Positions 9,019 through 17,549 of a stretch of 64,000 nt of DNA are shown piece by piece. Numbering within the stretch: the stretch's first letter is position 1; each line of letters opens with the position of its first letter. The stretch is from Streptomyces aculeolatus (GTDB lineage: Bacteria; Actinomycetota; Actinomycetes; Streptomycetales; Streptomycetaceae). The DNA lies in the NCBI RefSeq assembly GCF_020400605.1, contig NZ_JAINRD010000002.1:248001-312000 (forward strand). Direction: 5' to 3'. Both the position numbers and the translations under genes were made by a program. The notes beneath the pieces were generated by a model. The model worked only from the letters and a program-made list of their open reading frames with translations, was not told the origin of the DNA and did no database searches.

Positions 9019-10106
9019 TGGACCTGACGCTCACCGAGGACCAGGAGCTGATCAGGAGCACCGCCAGGGGGCTCCTGGAGTCGCGGAGCGCGAGCGCCGG
9101 GGCCCGGGCGGTGGCGGACGAGCCCGCCGGCTACTCCGCCGCGCTCTGGAAGGAGATGACCGGGCTGGGCTGGACCGGCCTGGCGCTGCCCGAGGCCCAC
9201 GGCGGCCTCGGCGCCGGCTTCCTCGAACTCTGCCTGGTCGTGGAGGAGATGGGGCGCTTCCAGGTGCCGAGCCCGTTCCTGTCCACGGTGGTGTGCTGCG
9301 GGCTGCCGCTGGCCCGGTTCGGCACCGGCGCGCAGCAGGCGCGGTGGCTCGGGGCGATCGCCCGCGGCCGGGTCATGAGCGCCGTGCCGGGCGACTGGGA
9401 CGGCACGGGCGGCGGGATCACCGCGGTCGAGCGGGACGGGGCGTACGTGCTGGACGGCACAGCGCCGTTCGTGCCGTACGCGAATGCCGCGGAGGACCTG
9501 CTCGTCGTACCCGGCGACGGGCCGGCGCTGCTGGTCGACACCGCCTCGCCCGGCGTCGTGCGCGAGCCGCTCGACACCATCGGCGCCGACCGGCCGCACC
9601 GGGTCCGCTTCGACGGGGTCAGCGTGCCCCGCGACCGCGCGCTGACCGCGGGACGCCCCGTCGCCGAGGCGATCGACGCGTACGGCGCCACCGCCACCTG
9701 CGCCGCGATGGTCGGCGCGGCGCAGCGGGTCCTCGACATGACGGTCGCGTACGCCGCGGAGCGCGAGCAGTTCGGCCGGCCGATCGGCGGCTTCCAGGCG
9801 GTCCAGCACCACTGCGCCGACATGGCCGTGGACGTGCTGAGTTCGCGCTTCATGGCGTACGAGGCGGGCTGGCGGCTGGCGGAGGGGCTGGACGCCGCGG
9901 CGGAGGTGTCGATGGCCAAGGCGTGGGTGAGCGAGGCGTGCCGGCGGGTCTGCGACACGGGCCACCAGGTGCACGGCGCGATCGGCTTCACGCACGAGCA
10001 CGACCTGCACCTCTTCTCCGGCCAGATGGCGGCCTGGGCGCTGTCCTTCGGCGACGCCGACCACCACTGGGACCGCCTGGCGGGCGGACTGGGCCTGCCG
10101 ACCTGA
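9018..10106 (+). CDS. Acyl-CoA dehydrogenase, second subunit-type
   Basis: This 362-residue protein starts MDLTLTEDQELIRST and has the FAD-contact segment EREQFGRPIGGFQAVQHHCADM and the helix QVHGAIGFTHEHDLHLF. It lacks the usual Y-E-G-T catalytic segment, like the smaller partner subunits of alpha2-beta2 acyl-CoA dehydrogenases in actinobacterial steroid degradation. I infer that it may pair with the enzyme at 5987-7276; that is not shown by sequence alone. It is the last gene of the operon and converges on the conflict-system gene with only 32 bp between stops. No clear terminator is visible in that gap. Confidence 0.87.
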   Translation: MDLTLTEDQELIRSTARGLLESRSASAGARAVADEPAGYSAALWKEMTGLGWTGLALPEAHGGLGAGFLELCLVVEEMGRFQVPSPFLSTVVCCGLPLARFGTGAQQARWLGAIARGRVMSAVPGDWDGTGGGITAVERDGAYVLDGTAPFVPYANAAEDLLVVPGDGPALLVDTASPGVVREPLDTIGADRPHRVRFDGVSVPRDRALTAGRPVAEAIDAYGATATCAAMVGAAQRVLDMTVAYAAEREQFGRPIGGFQAVQHHCADMAVDVLSSRFMAYEAGWRLAEGLDAAAEVSMAKAWVSEACRRVCDTGHQVHGAIGFTHEHDLHLFSGQMAAWALSFGDADHHWDRLAGGLGLPT

Positions 10107-10138
10107 CGGCACCTGCCCGCCCCCCCGTTCGTCCGGGC

Positions 10139-13100
10139 TCAGCCGCCCTTCGCCGGGCCGGCGGGTCCCACGAGCAGTTCGGCCAGGGTCAGGAACGCGT
10201 CCGTCGTCGCCACCCGGAGCCGGCTCAGGTCGGCGTCGGCGGTGCGCAGCGCGCCGTCGAACGGGACCTGGACCACCCGGTCGCGGCCCATGCCCAGCCG
10301 CTGCGCGACGGTGGCGGTGACGTCGCGGCTGGACGGCTGCTCGATCTGGGTGGCGACGACGATCACGTCGCGCACCAGGTCCCCGTGGCCGCCCTCGCGC
10401 AGCGCGTCCAGGGAGCGGGCGGCGGCGTCGATGAACCAGTCGGCCGTACCGCAGCACAGGACGAGCCGGTCGGTCCGGTTCAGGACGAAGTCCGCGGCCC
10501 GGTCCAGGCGCAGCAGGCTCCAGTCGGTGAGCACGAAGGGGTAGTGGGGCGCGGTGTGCGCCAGGACCTGGTCGTACTCGTACGCGTGGGAGGAGTTCGG
10601 CGCGAGGTAGCCCTCGCGGTGGGCGACCACTTCGAGCCCCGAGTCCAACTGCGCGGTCAGCGCCCGGATCCGCGGGTAGGGCGGGTCGGCCGGGAGCACG
10701 GCCAGGTCGCGCGGGCGGGCCCCGCCGCGGCCGGCGGTGAAGTGGTGCAGCGAGCCGTCGGTGGCCGCCCCGTCGAGCGCCAGGACCGGTTCGCCCCGCG
10801 CCGCGGCGAGCAGCGAGCCGACGGCGACGGTCGTCGTGGCCCGGCCGCTGTAGTGGTAGGCGCCGACCAGGGTGACGCGCCTGCTCCTGGCCAGCGGCAC
10901 CCGCAGCCGTTCGAGCCGCTCCTGCATCGCCCGGCGGCCCGCCCCGAAGCGGGGCAGCCGCGGCCCCAGCCGCTCCGGTACGGGATCCCGGGCGGGCGGC
11001 GGCGCCAGGGGCACGGGGGCCGGTGCGGGCGGGAGGGCCGGCGCCGGCGCGACGCCGTGGGCGAGCCGGGCCTCCGCGACGTACCGGGCGAGGAGTTCGG
11101 CGACCTCGCTCGCGGCGGGGCGCACCGCCGGATCGGGGTCGAGGCAGCGCAGCACGAGCAGCCGCAGGCTCTCCCAGGTGCCGCCCGACCAGAGGTGCAT
11201 CCCCTCGGGCATGCCCGGCAGGTCCACCCCGCCCTTGCTGCTGATCATCTGGAGCAGCTCCCCGAGGGCGCGGATGTTGTCCGCGCGGGTCGGGGCCGGG
11301 CCCGCCTGAAGGTACTCGCCGTCCACGACGCAGTCGGACAGGTCGCCGAGGACCACGTCGCGCCGCAGCACGAAGATGTGGTCGGCGTTGAGGTCGGCGA
11401 GGACCAACCCGTTGGCGTGGCAGTGGGCGAGGGCACTCGCCAGGTACCAGGACACGAGCAGGCCGCGGAGGATGTCGAACGGGGCGACCTCCCCGGCCAC
11501 GGCCTGCGCGAAGATCTCCCCGAGCCGCAGCGGCTGGGTGCCGTCCGCGGCGTCGTCCGAGACGGCAGTCATCGCGAGCCAGGGCGGGGAGTCGTCGAGC
11601 CCGGTGGCGAGGAGCCGGGGCGCGTACTGCCCCTGCATCCGCGCGAGCACCTCGGCCTCCACCTCGATCAGACGGGCGTGCGCGGCCGGCTGGTCCGGGC
11701 GGGGGACGCGGAGGACGGCGGGGGCACCGCCGGGGCCGGCGGCCCGGTACACCAGGGTGCGGCGGCCGCGGCGGCGGCCGAGGAGCCGGTACTCGCCGAT
11801 CTGCCGGGGATCGGCGTCCGTGAGCGGCCCCCAGTCGGTGGCCTCGGTGTCGTCGTACGCCACGGGTTCCGTACGGCGCAGCGGCTCGCCGCCGACCGAC
11901 ACCCCGAGCCTGCTGAGCAGCCGCCGCTCGACGCTGGTGAACGGCTGGTGCGAGGCGGGCAGGTCGGCGAAGCCGTCCGGGTGGGTGAGCCAGGCGGGAA
12001 ACTCCGGTGAGCTGCCCGCGAGTTGTTCCAGCCGGCGGCCGATGCGGCGGCTCGTCCGCAGCAGTTCGGCCTGGGGGACCGCGTCGAGGAGCACCGTCTT
12101 CGACTCGTCGGAGAAGTCGAAGACGCGGTGCTTCGCCGGCAGCGGTCCCGGCACCGGCGAGGGGTGCGGCTGCATCAGCCCGCCGAGGAACACCTCGGCC
12201 AGGTGGGAGGTGGTCGCCGGCCAGGGCACGGCGGTCTGCACCAGCCGCATCACCGGAACCGACAGCGGGGCCACCGCGGCGAGATGGGCGGCGAGGCGGT
12301 ACGCCTCGGGGGTGGCCGCGTCCCGGAAGTGCTGGGCGCTGCTGACGCTCCGGGCGGCGACGACCGGCTGGTGCCGGCTCGGCAGGGTGAGCAGCGGCAG
12401 CTCCGCGGTGGTGCCGGGGGACGCGAGCAGGTGCGCCCACCTGCGCAGGGAGCCGGCGGTCGGCTCCAGCACGGGGACCGCCAGCCCGTCGAAGTCGAAG
12501 AGCCCCTGCGGCAGCACCGGGTCGGAGACCTGCCAGGAGGTGTTGGCGCCGCCGATCCGGCGGGTGGTGACCTGCCAGCGTTCTGCGGCGATCCCGGAGG
12601 ACTCCCAGATGTCGGCCGGCAGGGTGTGCAGCACCGCGACCGGCCCGCGCGCCGCCTGGCGCGCGAGCAGCCCGTGCATGGCGCCGGAACGCCAGGAGAC
12701 GCCCATGCCGTCGCTGACGACGAGGACGAGGCTCCGGCCCGACGGGTCGTTCACGCTGCTCAGCGGCAGCTGCGTGCTGCCGCGCTGGAACGGCCGGGCG
12801 TGCAGGGCGGGTTGGCGCGCGCGGGTGTCGAGGCCGAGGACGCGGGTGGTCGCGAACGCGCCGAGCCGTTCCAGCAGCGTGCGCAACTCGGCCCCGAGGC
12901 GGTGCCACAGCAGCATCGACAGGCAGTCGTCGACCAGCAGGATCAGGTTCAGCCAGCGCTCGCGCACCGGGCGCTCCACGACGTCGGCGAGGCCGGTCTC
13001 GGCGAGTTCCTCGGCCGTCCGCTCCTCGTCGACCTCGTAGCGGTGCCTGCTGTCCTGCCGGCGCCTGAGCGGCCGCAGCGCGCGGCCCAGGGCCAGTTCG

Positions 13101-13486
13101 TCGGCGAGCGCCTTGTGCTCGGGCGCCCGTACGGGCATGGCCTTGCGCGGCTCCTCGCGCGGCCCGGCCTGCCGGGGTTCCGCGGTGGCCGCGGCGGCCT
13201 GGCGCGCCGCCGCGTACAGCGCCGGGACGGTCAGGTCCGGCAGGCCCGGGTCGTCCGGCTCCGGCACGGGGCGATCAGCGGCGGCGGGGTCCGGTCCCGG
13301 CTCGGGCGCGGGCTCCGCGGTCGGCCCGTCGGCCGCGGCCTGATCCCGGTGGAGCGGCGCGTCGGCGTCCGCGGGCAGGCGGGGCGCCAGCCACAGCACG
13401 TCGAGCACCTGGTCCGCGTCGAGGTCGCAGCCGCCGGCCGTGAGCACCCGCAGCGCCTCGGCGAGCCGCTCCCCACCGCCCGGCAC
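10139..13486 (-). CDS. SAV_2336-type protein: vWA-like, kinase-like and MinD/ParA-like fusion
   Basis: This 1,115-residue protein is the last gene of the minus-strand conflict system. A vWA-like region begins near residue 179 (LNLILLVDDCLSM) and continues with LVLVVSDGMG; its MIDAS is degenerate (DDxxS rather than DxSxS). A kinase-like domain spans about 555-830: the catalytic loop reads LADLNADHIFV, keeping the Asp but changing the usual Lys and Asn, and the DFG position reads GDLSD. From about 868 a MinD/ParA-like fold starts with GAYHYSGRATTT, where the P-loop lysine is missing. It may therefore act mainly as a sensor or scaffold with weakened catalysis. Its GTG start lies 2 bp after the MoxR stop. 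SAV_2336 relatives are known beside MoxR genes; the exact function is unknown. Confidence 0.75.
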   Translation of the reverse strand: MPGGGERLAEALRVLTAGGCDLDADQVLDVLWLAPRLPADADAPLHRDQAAADGPTAEPAPEPGPDPAAADRPVPEPDDPGLPDLTVPALYAAARQAAAATAEPRQAGPREEPRKAMPVRAPEHKALADELALGRALRPLRRRQDSRHRYEVDEERTAEELAETGLADVVERPVRERWLNLILLVDDCLSMLLWHRLGAELRTLLERLGAFATTRVLGLDTRARQPALHARPFQRGSTQLPLSSVNDPSGRSLVLVVSDGMGVSWRSGAMHGLLARQAARGPVAVLHTLPADIWESSGIAAERWQVTTRRIGGANTSWQVSDPVLPQGLFDFDGLAVPVLEPTAGSLRRWAHLLASPGTTAELPLLTLPSRHQPVVAARSVSSAQHFRDAATPEAYRLAAHLAAVAPLSVPVMRLVQTAVPWPATTSHLAEVFLGGLMQPHPSPVPGPLPAKHRVFDFSDESKTVLLDAVPQAELLRTSRRIGRRLEQLAGSSPEFPAWLTHPDGFADLPASHQPFTSVERRLLSRLGVSVGGEPLRRTEPVAYDDTEATDWGPLTDADPRQIGEYRLLGRRRGRRTLVYRAAGPGGAPAVLRVPRPDQPAAHARLIEVEAEVLARMQGQYAPRLLATGLDDSPPWLAMTAVSDDAADGTQPLRLGEIFAQAVAGEVAPFDILRGLLVSWYLASALAHCHANGLVLADLNADHIFVLRRDVVLGDLSDCVVDGEYLQAGPAPTRADNIRALGELLQMISSKGGVDLPGMPEGMHLWSGGTWESLRLLVLRCLDPDPAVRPAASEVAELLARYVAEARLAHGVAPAPALPPAPAPVPLAPPPARDPVPERLGPRLPRFGAGRRAMQERLERLRVPLARSRRVTLVGAYHYSGRATTTVAVGSLLAAARGEPVLALDGAATDGSLHHFTAGRGGARPRDLAVLPADPPYPRIRALTAQLDSGLEVVAHREGYLAPNSSHAYEYDQVLAHTAPHYPFVLTDWSLLRLDRAADFVLNRTDRLVLCCGTADWFIDAAARSLDALREGGHGDLVRDVIVVATQIEQPSSRDVTATVAQRLGMGRDRVVQVPFDGALRTADADLSRLRVATTDAFLTLAELLVGPAGPAKGG

Positions 13487-13488
13487 GG

Positions 13489-14439
13489 CTACATCGCCCC
13501 GGTCAGCTGGTGCAGCACCGCGTCCAGCAGGCCGTCCGCGTCGAGGTCGACGCCGCCGACGCGCAGGAAGACGGCGTTGAGCAGCTGGTCGGTGGCCAGT
13601 TCGCCCGGTGCGCGGCGCCGCAGGAAGGTCTCGATCAGGTCGTCCGCCTCGGCGAGCGCCGCCTCGCCCAGGTGGGCGGCGACGATGGCGCGCAGCCGCT
13701 CCTCGTCGGGCACGGGCAGGTCGAGGCGGACGCAGCGGCGCAGGAACGCGGGCGGGAAGTCGCGCTCCCCGTTGCTGGTGATGACAACCACCGGGAACTC
13801 GACGCACTGGACGCGCCCCTGATTGATCACCACCGAGCCCCGGTGGTCGTAGGTCTGCACCTCGACCTCGGCCAGGTGCTCCGGGAGCCTGGTCAGCTCC
13901 GGGATGCCGAAGTGGCCCTCCTCGAACACGGTCAGCAGGTCGTTGGGCAGGTCGACGTCCCCCTTGTCCATCTCGTCGACGAGCAGCGCCCGCGGGGTCG
14001 CCGACGGCACGAGCGCGGTGCCCAGCGGGCCGAGCCGGATGAACGTGCCGATGGACGGCTCGCTCTCGCCGCGGTCCCGGCTCAGCGTCGTCTCGCGCAG
14101 CCGGCCGATCGCGTCGTACTGGTAGAGGGCGTCCTTCACGGTCGAGCGGCTGTTGACCGGCCAGCGCAGCAGCTCGCCGAGGCGCAGTTCGTGCGCGACG
14201 GCCCGCGCCAGCGACGACTTCCCCGTGCCGGCCGGGCCCGTCACCAGCAGCGGACGGCGCAGGTGGAGCGCCGCGTTGACGACGTCGGAGTGCCGCTGCT
14301 CGATCAGGTACGGCAGTTCGGCCCGCTCCGTACGGGACGGGGTGAAACGGCGCCACGGCGGCGCCTGCGGGAGGGTGACGGCCCGGGGGACGCCGTCCCC
14401 CCGGAACAGGCGCCAATCGGCCTCGGAGGCAGCTGTCAT
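13489..14439 (-). CDS. MoxR-type AAA+ ATPase
   Basis: This 316-residue ATPase has Walker A GPAGTGKS (68-75), Walker B ALLVDEMDK (151-159) and a sensor region VVITSNGERDFPPAFLRRC typical of MoxR-like proteins. In vWA-MoxR systems the ATPase remodels or activates partners using ATP hydrolysis. Here the vWA-like partner is encoded directly downstream and the protease directly upstream. Its ATG overlaps the upstream stop (ATGA) and AGGAG precedes it. An open frame continues upstream to 16269 only because of base composition; that stretch is antisense-type noise within the protease gene. Confidence 0.88.
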   Translation of the reverse strand: MTAASEADWRLFRGDGVPRAVTLPQAPPWRRFTPSRTERAELPYLIEQRHSDVVNAALHLRRPLLVTGPAGTGKSSLARAVAHELRLGELLRWPVNSRSTVKDALYQYDAIGRLRETTLSRDRGESEPSIGTFIRLGPLGTALVPSATPRALLVDEMDKGDVDLPNDLLTVFEEGHFGIPELTRLPEHLAEVEVQTYDHRGSVVINQGRVQCVEFPVVVITSNGERDFPPAFLRRCVRLDLPVPDEERLRAIVAAHLGEAALAEADDLIETFLRRRAPGELATDQLLNAVFLRVGGVDLDADGLLDAVLHQLTGAM

Positions 14440-16580
14440 GAGTTCTCCTGGGGCTCTGTGAGGTGCAGCCGGGGCACGGTGTGGTCGGCGTCGGCCCAGG
14501 CCAGCACCGGCCGGCCGGGAAACTCCGGGGGGCGTGCCTTGGCGTTCGCACGGTAGTCGCGCACGCCGTCGGGCAGTTCGCGGGTGGCGACTTCGGACAT
14601 GTGCTTCGTCACGTGTGACGCTCCGTCCCGGCCCCGGTCCCACACGACCACGGGGATGCCCAGGACCAGGCACGTCTGCACGATGCCGTCCCGCTGCCCG
14701 GGGGGCAGGTCGACGCAGACGCGTACGGTGTCCAGCTTGTTGACCAGCAGCGAGTAGATCACGTCCGGGTCCGTGGGCTCCGAGACGACGAACGTCTTGC
14801 CCGAGTCCAGCCGGCTCCACCTGCTGCGCCAGTGCGCCGTGAAGCGGCCGTGCCGGCGCAGGAGTTCGGGGCAGTGCACGACGAGCGGGAACTCCACCCC
14901 GAGCGCACCCGGCAGGATCTCGCCCGGGTCGCGGGCCTCCCACTCGTCCACGGGCAGGTTGAGCCCGGCCCGGTCCACGAGCACCTCCACCAGCGGCGGC
15001 CGTTCGTCCGCCACCGCGGGGCTGAGCGTGTCCAGGACGCGCAGCACCTCGCGCGCCGCCTCCGACGCCGAGTACGCCGCGACCCCGGACGCCGACACCT
15101 GCCGGGGCCCGTCCCCTTCGTCGCACCACAGGCGGAGCCTGTGCCGGCCCCGCTCCGCGCGCGTCACCTGCACCAGGACGCGCACCCGCGCCGAGCGGTC
15201 GCGCAGCGAGCGCAGCCACGCCTCGGCGTCCGACCGGCGTTCGCCCAGCGCCCCCCGGGGGATGCCCAGCCGCTGGGCGACCGCGTCCGCCCACAGCCGC
15301 AGTTGGGCCCTCCTGGGGACGGTGCACAGCACGCCGAGGTACTCCATGACGCGCAGCAGCGCGGGGACCCGGCGCTCCCCGCCGTCCGAGTGGCCGTCGC
15401 CGGGGAACGCCTCCAGCCGGTCCAGCAGCGCGTCCACCGTGTCGCCGCCGGGCAGCGACGCCAGATGGGGGAGGGCGGCGCGCATCGCCTCGGGGAGCCG
15501 GGCGACCACCGCCGCGTCCATGCCGCGCAGGCTCCTGCGCATCTCGGCGTACTCCTGCGGGGACAGCAGCCTGGGCGTACGGGACAGGCTCCCCGCCGCG
15601 AGCACCTGGTCGGCGGCGTCGGGGCTGTCCCGCCGCAGCATTCCGGCCAGGGCGGCGAGCGCCCGCGGATGCGTCAGGGCGAAGGCGGCGAAGTCCTCGG
15701 GCGAGGGCGGGGTGATGTCGCTGCCGTATCCGACGCCGCAGATCTGCGCCAGCCGCCGGCCGGCCTCGGTGCGGGAGCTGGGCGAGGGCAGGGTGTTCGC
15801 CACGACGTTCGTCAGCAGCAGGAACGCCGGGTCGTCGAGCCCGGGGGCGTCCTCCGGCACGGCGTCCAGCACCCCGAGGGGCCGCAGTTCCTCCTCGATC
15901 CGCTGCCAGGGTATGGACCAGCTGCGCCGGATGAGGTGCTGCGGGCTGTGCGGCAGCGGCAGGTCGGTCGCGAGGTCCCGGGGCGGCATGAAGTGCGCGA
16001 CGACCAGGCCCACGACGGCCTCCCGGTGCCGGCACCACAGCGGGCCGCCGCTGTAGCCGGCGCCGACGGCCATGCCGGTCGGCTCGCCGTCGAGGTACCC
16101 CCGGGAGCCGTGCAGCGCGGCGACGGTCAGGCGGGCGACGGTGGCGGCCCGGCCGCCGCCGTGCCAGGCGCTGACCTCCTGCCCCACGGCCATCGCCGCT
16201 CTGCCGGGTGCGGCGGGCAGGCCGCCCGCGGGGCCGTCGACGCGCAGCAGGGCGAGGTCCCCGAGCCACTCGTCGTCGCCGGCGGGTACGGGGCCGCCGT
16301 CGCGGGTGCGCGGCGGTATCCAGTGCGCCACCCGGGCGGTGAACTGCTGCGTGCGCGTCGCGCCGTGGACCCGGACGGCCAGCTCCGCGGATCGCGGCGG
16401 GCGGGATTCGAGCATGGGCCGCCCGAGCGCGGCGTTGACGACGTGCGCGCAGGTCAGCACGGTGTCGTCAGCGAAGACGAAGCCCGCGCCCGCCGGTTTC
16501 TCGGCCTCGGCCCGCAGCACGGCCACGACGTGCAGGGCCGGGTCGTCCGCCGGGTCCCAGGCGGAGCCGAACCATCCCAC
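14436..16580 (-). CDS. Trypsin-like serine protease of the VMAP type (vWA-MoxR-associated)
   Basis: This 714-residue protein begins with a chymotrypsin-fold protease: His46 in TCAHVV, Asp108 in GDLALLRV and Ser177 in GYSGGPLW form a complete catalytic triad. There is no signal peptide, so it should work in the cytoplasm. The rest (about 240-714) is an alpha/beta region ending in VNKLDTVRVCVDLP and GIPVVVWDRG, which resembles the C-terminal module of VMAP proteins in ternary conflict systems. In that model MoxR and the vWA partner restrain the protease until a trigger is sensed. The GTG start is 3 bp after the Trypco1 stop. The protease call is firm; the VMAP label rests on context and C-terminal appearance. 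Confidence 0.8.
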   Translation of the reverse strand: MGWFGSAWDPADDPALHVVAVLRAEAEKPAGAGFVFADDTVLTCAHVVNAALGRPMLESRPPRSAELAVRVHGATRTQQFTARVAHWIPPRTRDGGPVPAGDDEWLGDLALLRVDGPAGGLPAAPGRAAMAVGQEVSAWHGGGRAATVARLTVAALHGSRGYLDGEPTGMAVGAGYSGGPLWCRHREAVVGLVVAHFMPPRDLATDLPLPHSPQHLIRRSWSIPWQRIEEELRPLGVLDAVPEDAPGLDDPAFLLLTNVVANTLPSPSSRTEAGRRLAQICGVGYGSDITPPSPEDFAAFALTHPRALAALAGMLRRDSPDAADQVLAAGSLSRTPRLLSPQEYAEMRRSLRGMDAAVVARLPEAMRAALPHLASLPGGDTVDALLDRLEAFPGDGHSDGGERRVPALLRVMEYLGVLCTVPRRAQLRLWADAVAQRLGIPRGALGERRSDAEAWLRSLRDRSARVRVLVQVTRAERGRHRLRLWCDEGDGPRQVSASGVAAYSASEAAREVLRVLDTLSPAVADERPPLVEVLVDRAGLNLPVDEWEARDPGEILPGALGVEFPLVVHCPELLRRHGRFTAHWRSRWSRLDSGKTFVVSEPTDPDVIYSLLVNKLDTVRVCVDLPPGQRDGIVQTCLVLGIPVVVWDRGRDGASHVTKHMSEVATRELPDGVRDYRANAKARPPEFPGRPVLAWADADHTVPRLHLTEPQENS

Positions 16581-16583
16581 CCG

Positions 16584-16982
16584 TCACTCCCCTTGCGGCG
16601 CGGGACCGGCCCCGGCGCCGTCCGGGCGCCAGCACGCGGTGACCGTGAGGTGGGCCTGTGCGGTGCCGCCCACGATGCCTAGCCGGAGGTCTTCGCCGAC
16701 CTGGACGCCCAGGGTCACGGTGATCTCGGAGGGCGGCCGCGGAGCCGCGGTGACGGCGTCGTGCACGCCCTGCAGCAGGGGCGCCAGCGGCTTCAGCGTG
16801 GTCCGCAGCGCCCCCGCGGACAGTCCCGCGACGGCCCGGCCGACGGCGCCCACCGGAACGGCCCGCCCCATCCCGTCGGGCGTGTCGTCCGGTGCCGGGG
16901 GCGCCGCGGCGCCTCCGGCGGGGGAGAGCAGGAACCGGACGGGGGTCCCGTCGTCGAGGTCGAGGTCAGACGATGTGTTCAC
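16584..16982 (-). CDS. Trypco1 / CU044_2847-family protein
   Basis: This 132-residue protein has the pattern of the trypsin-co-occurring domain 1: an N-terminal strand LDLDDGTPVRFLL, an alanine-rich helix, and a terminal SEITVTLGVQV...GTAQAHLTVT beta-hairpin. Such proteins are encoded next to trypsin-like conflict effectors and may carry the signal or be the substrate that links trigger to protease; this is inference. The GTG at 16982 places the start directly before the conserved strand. A longer in-frame start at 17192 would add Arg/Gly-rich sequence without family resemblance. It is the first gene of the four-gene unit. Confidence 0.72.
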   Translation of the reverse strand: MNTSSDLDLDDGTPVRFLLSPAGGAAAPPAPDDTPDGMGRAVPVGAVGRAVAGLSAGALRTTLKPLAPLLQGVHDAVTAAPRPPSEITVTLGVQVGEDLRLGIVGGTAQAHLTVTACWRPDGAGAGPAPQGE

Positions 16983-17173
16983 GGTACGTATTCTCCAGGG
17001 CAACCCGCCCTGTGCGAAGGGAACTTCGGCCAACCCATCGGCATGCCGGCGCTCGCGCGCACCGGCGGCCGGTGCCGCCGCTCCGCCCCGTCCCGGCGCC
17101 TCGCCCCGCCCCTGCGCCACTCGAACGGCCCCGCCGGCAGGCCCGCCCCCGCCTTTCCGCCCAGCATGGGGGC

Positions 17174-17533
17174 ATGGATGCCGAGCGGACACCCGGAATC
17201 GACCCCACCGCCGCCCCCAGCGGGGAGGGCTGCGCCGACTGCCTGGCCAGTGAGGCGCCGGGGTGGTGGTTCCACCTGCGGCGCTGCGCCGCGTGCGGGC
17301 GTATCGGCTGCTGCGACTCCTCGCCGTCGCAGCACGCGAGCAGGCACGCGCGCGAGAGCGGCCACCCGGTGCTGACCAGCTTCGAGCCCGGGGAGGACTG
17401 GTTCTGGAACGCGGAGACGCAGGAGTTCCTCGACGGGCCCGCCATGAGCCCGCCGACCGCGCACCCCGACGCCCAGCCGGTGCCGGGCCCGGCGGGCAAG
17501 GTCCCGCCGGACTGGCAGCAGCACCTCAACTGA
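17174..17533 (+). CDS. UBP-type zinc-finger protein
   Basis: This 119-residue protein has the ligand pattern of the ZnF-UBP fold: C20xxC23, C38xxC41, C46/C47, H54, H58 and H64. In eukaryotes this fold binds the C-terminal tail of ubiquitin; bacterial copies are widespread in actinobacteria and their ligand is unknown. The tail is Pro-rich and probably disordered. It is transcribed divergently from the conflict system, with 191 bp between the starts, and heads a small operon with the DUF5996 gene 16 bp downstream. A link to the protease system is possible but is only suggested by position. Confidence 0.8.
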   Translation: MDAERTPGIDPTAAPSGEGCADCLASEAPGWWFHLRRCAACGRIGCCDSSPSQHASRHARESGHPVLTSFEPGEDWFWNAETQEFLDGPAMSPPTAHPDAQPVPGPAGKVPPDWQQHLN

Positions 17534-17549
17534 GAGCCTGGAGCCGTTG

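Noticed and set aside
8091..12908. A 1,600-codon open frame on the minus strand spanning the end of the acyl-CoA operon and the conflict gene
   Set aside because: It is Arg/Pro/Gly-rich, matches no family and lies antisense to or out of frame with well-supported genes; long false frames are expected at this base composition.
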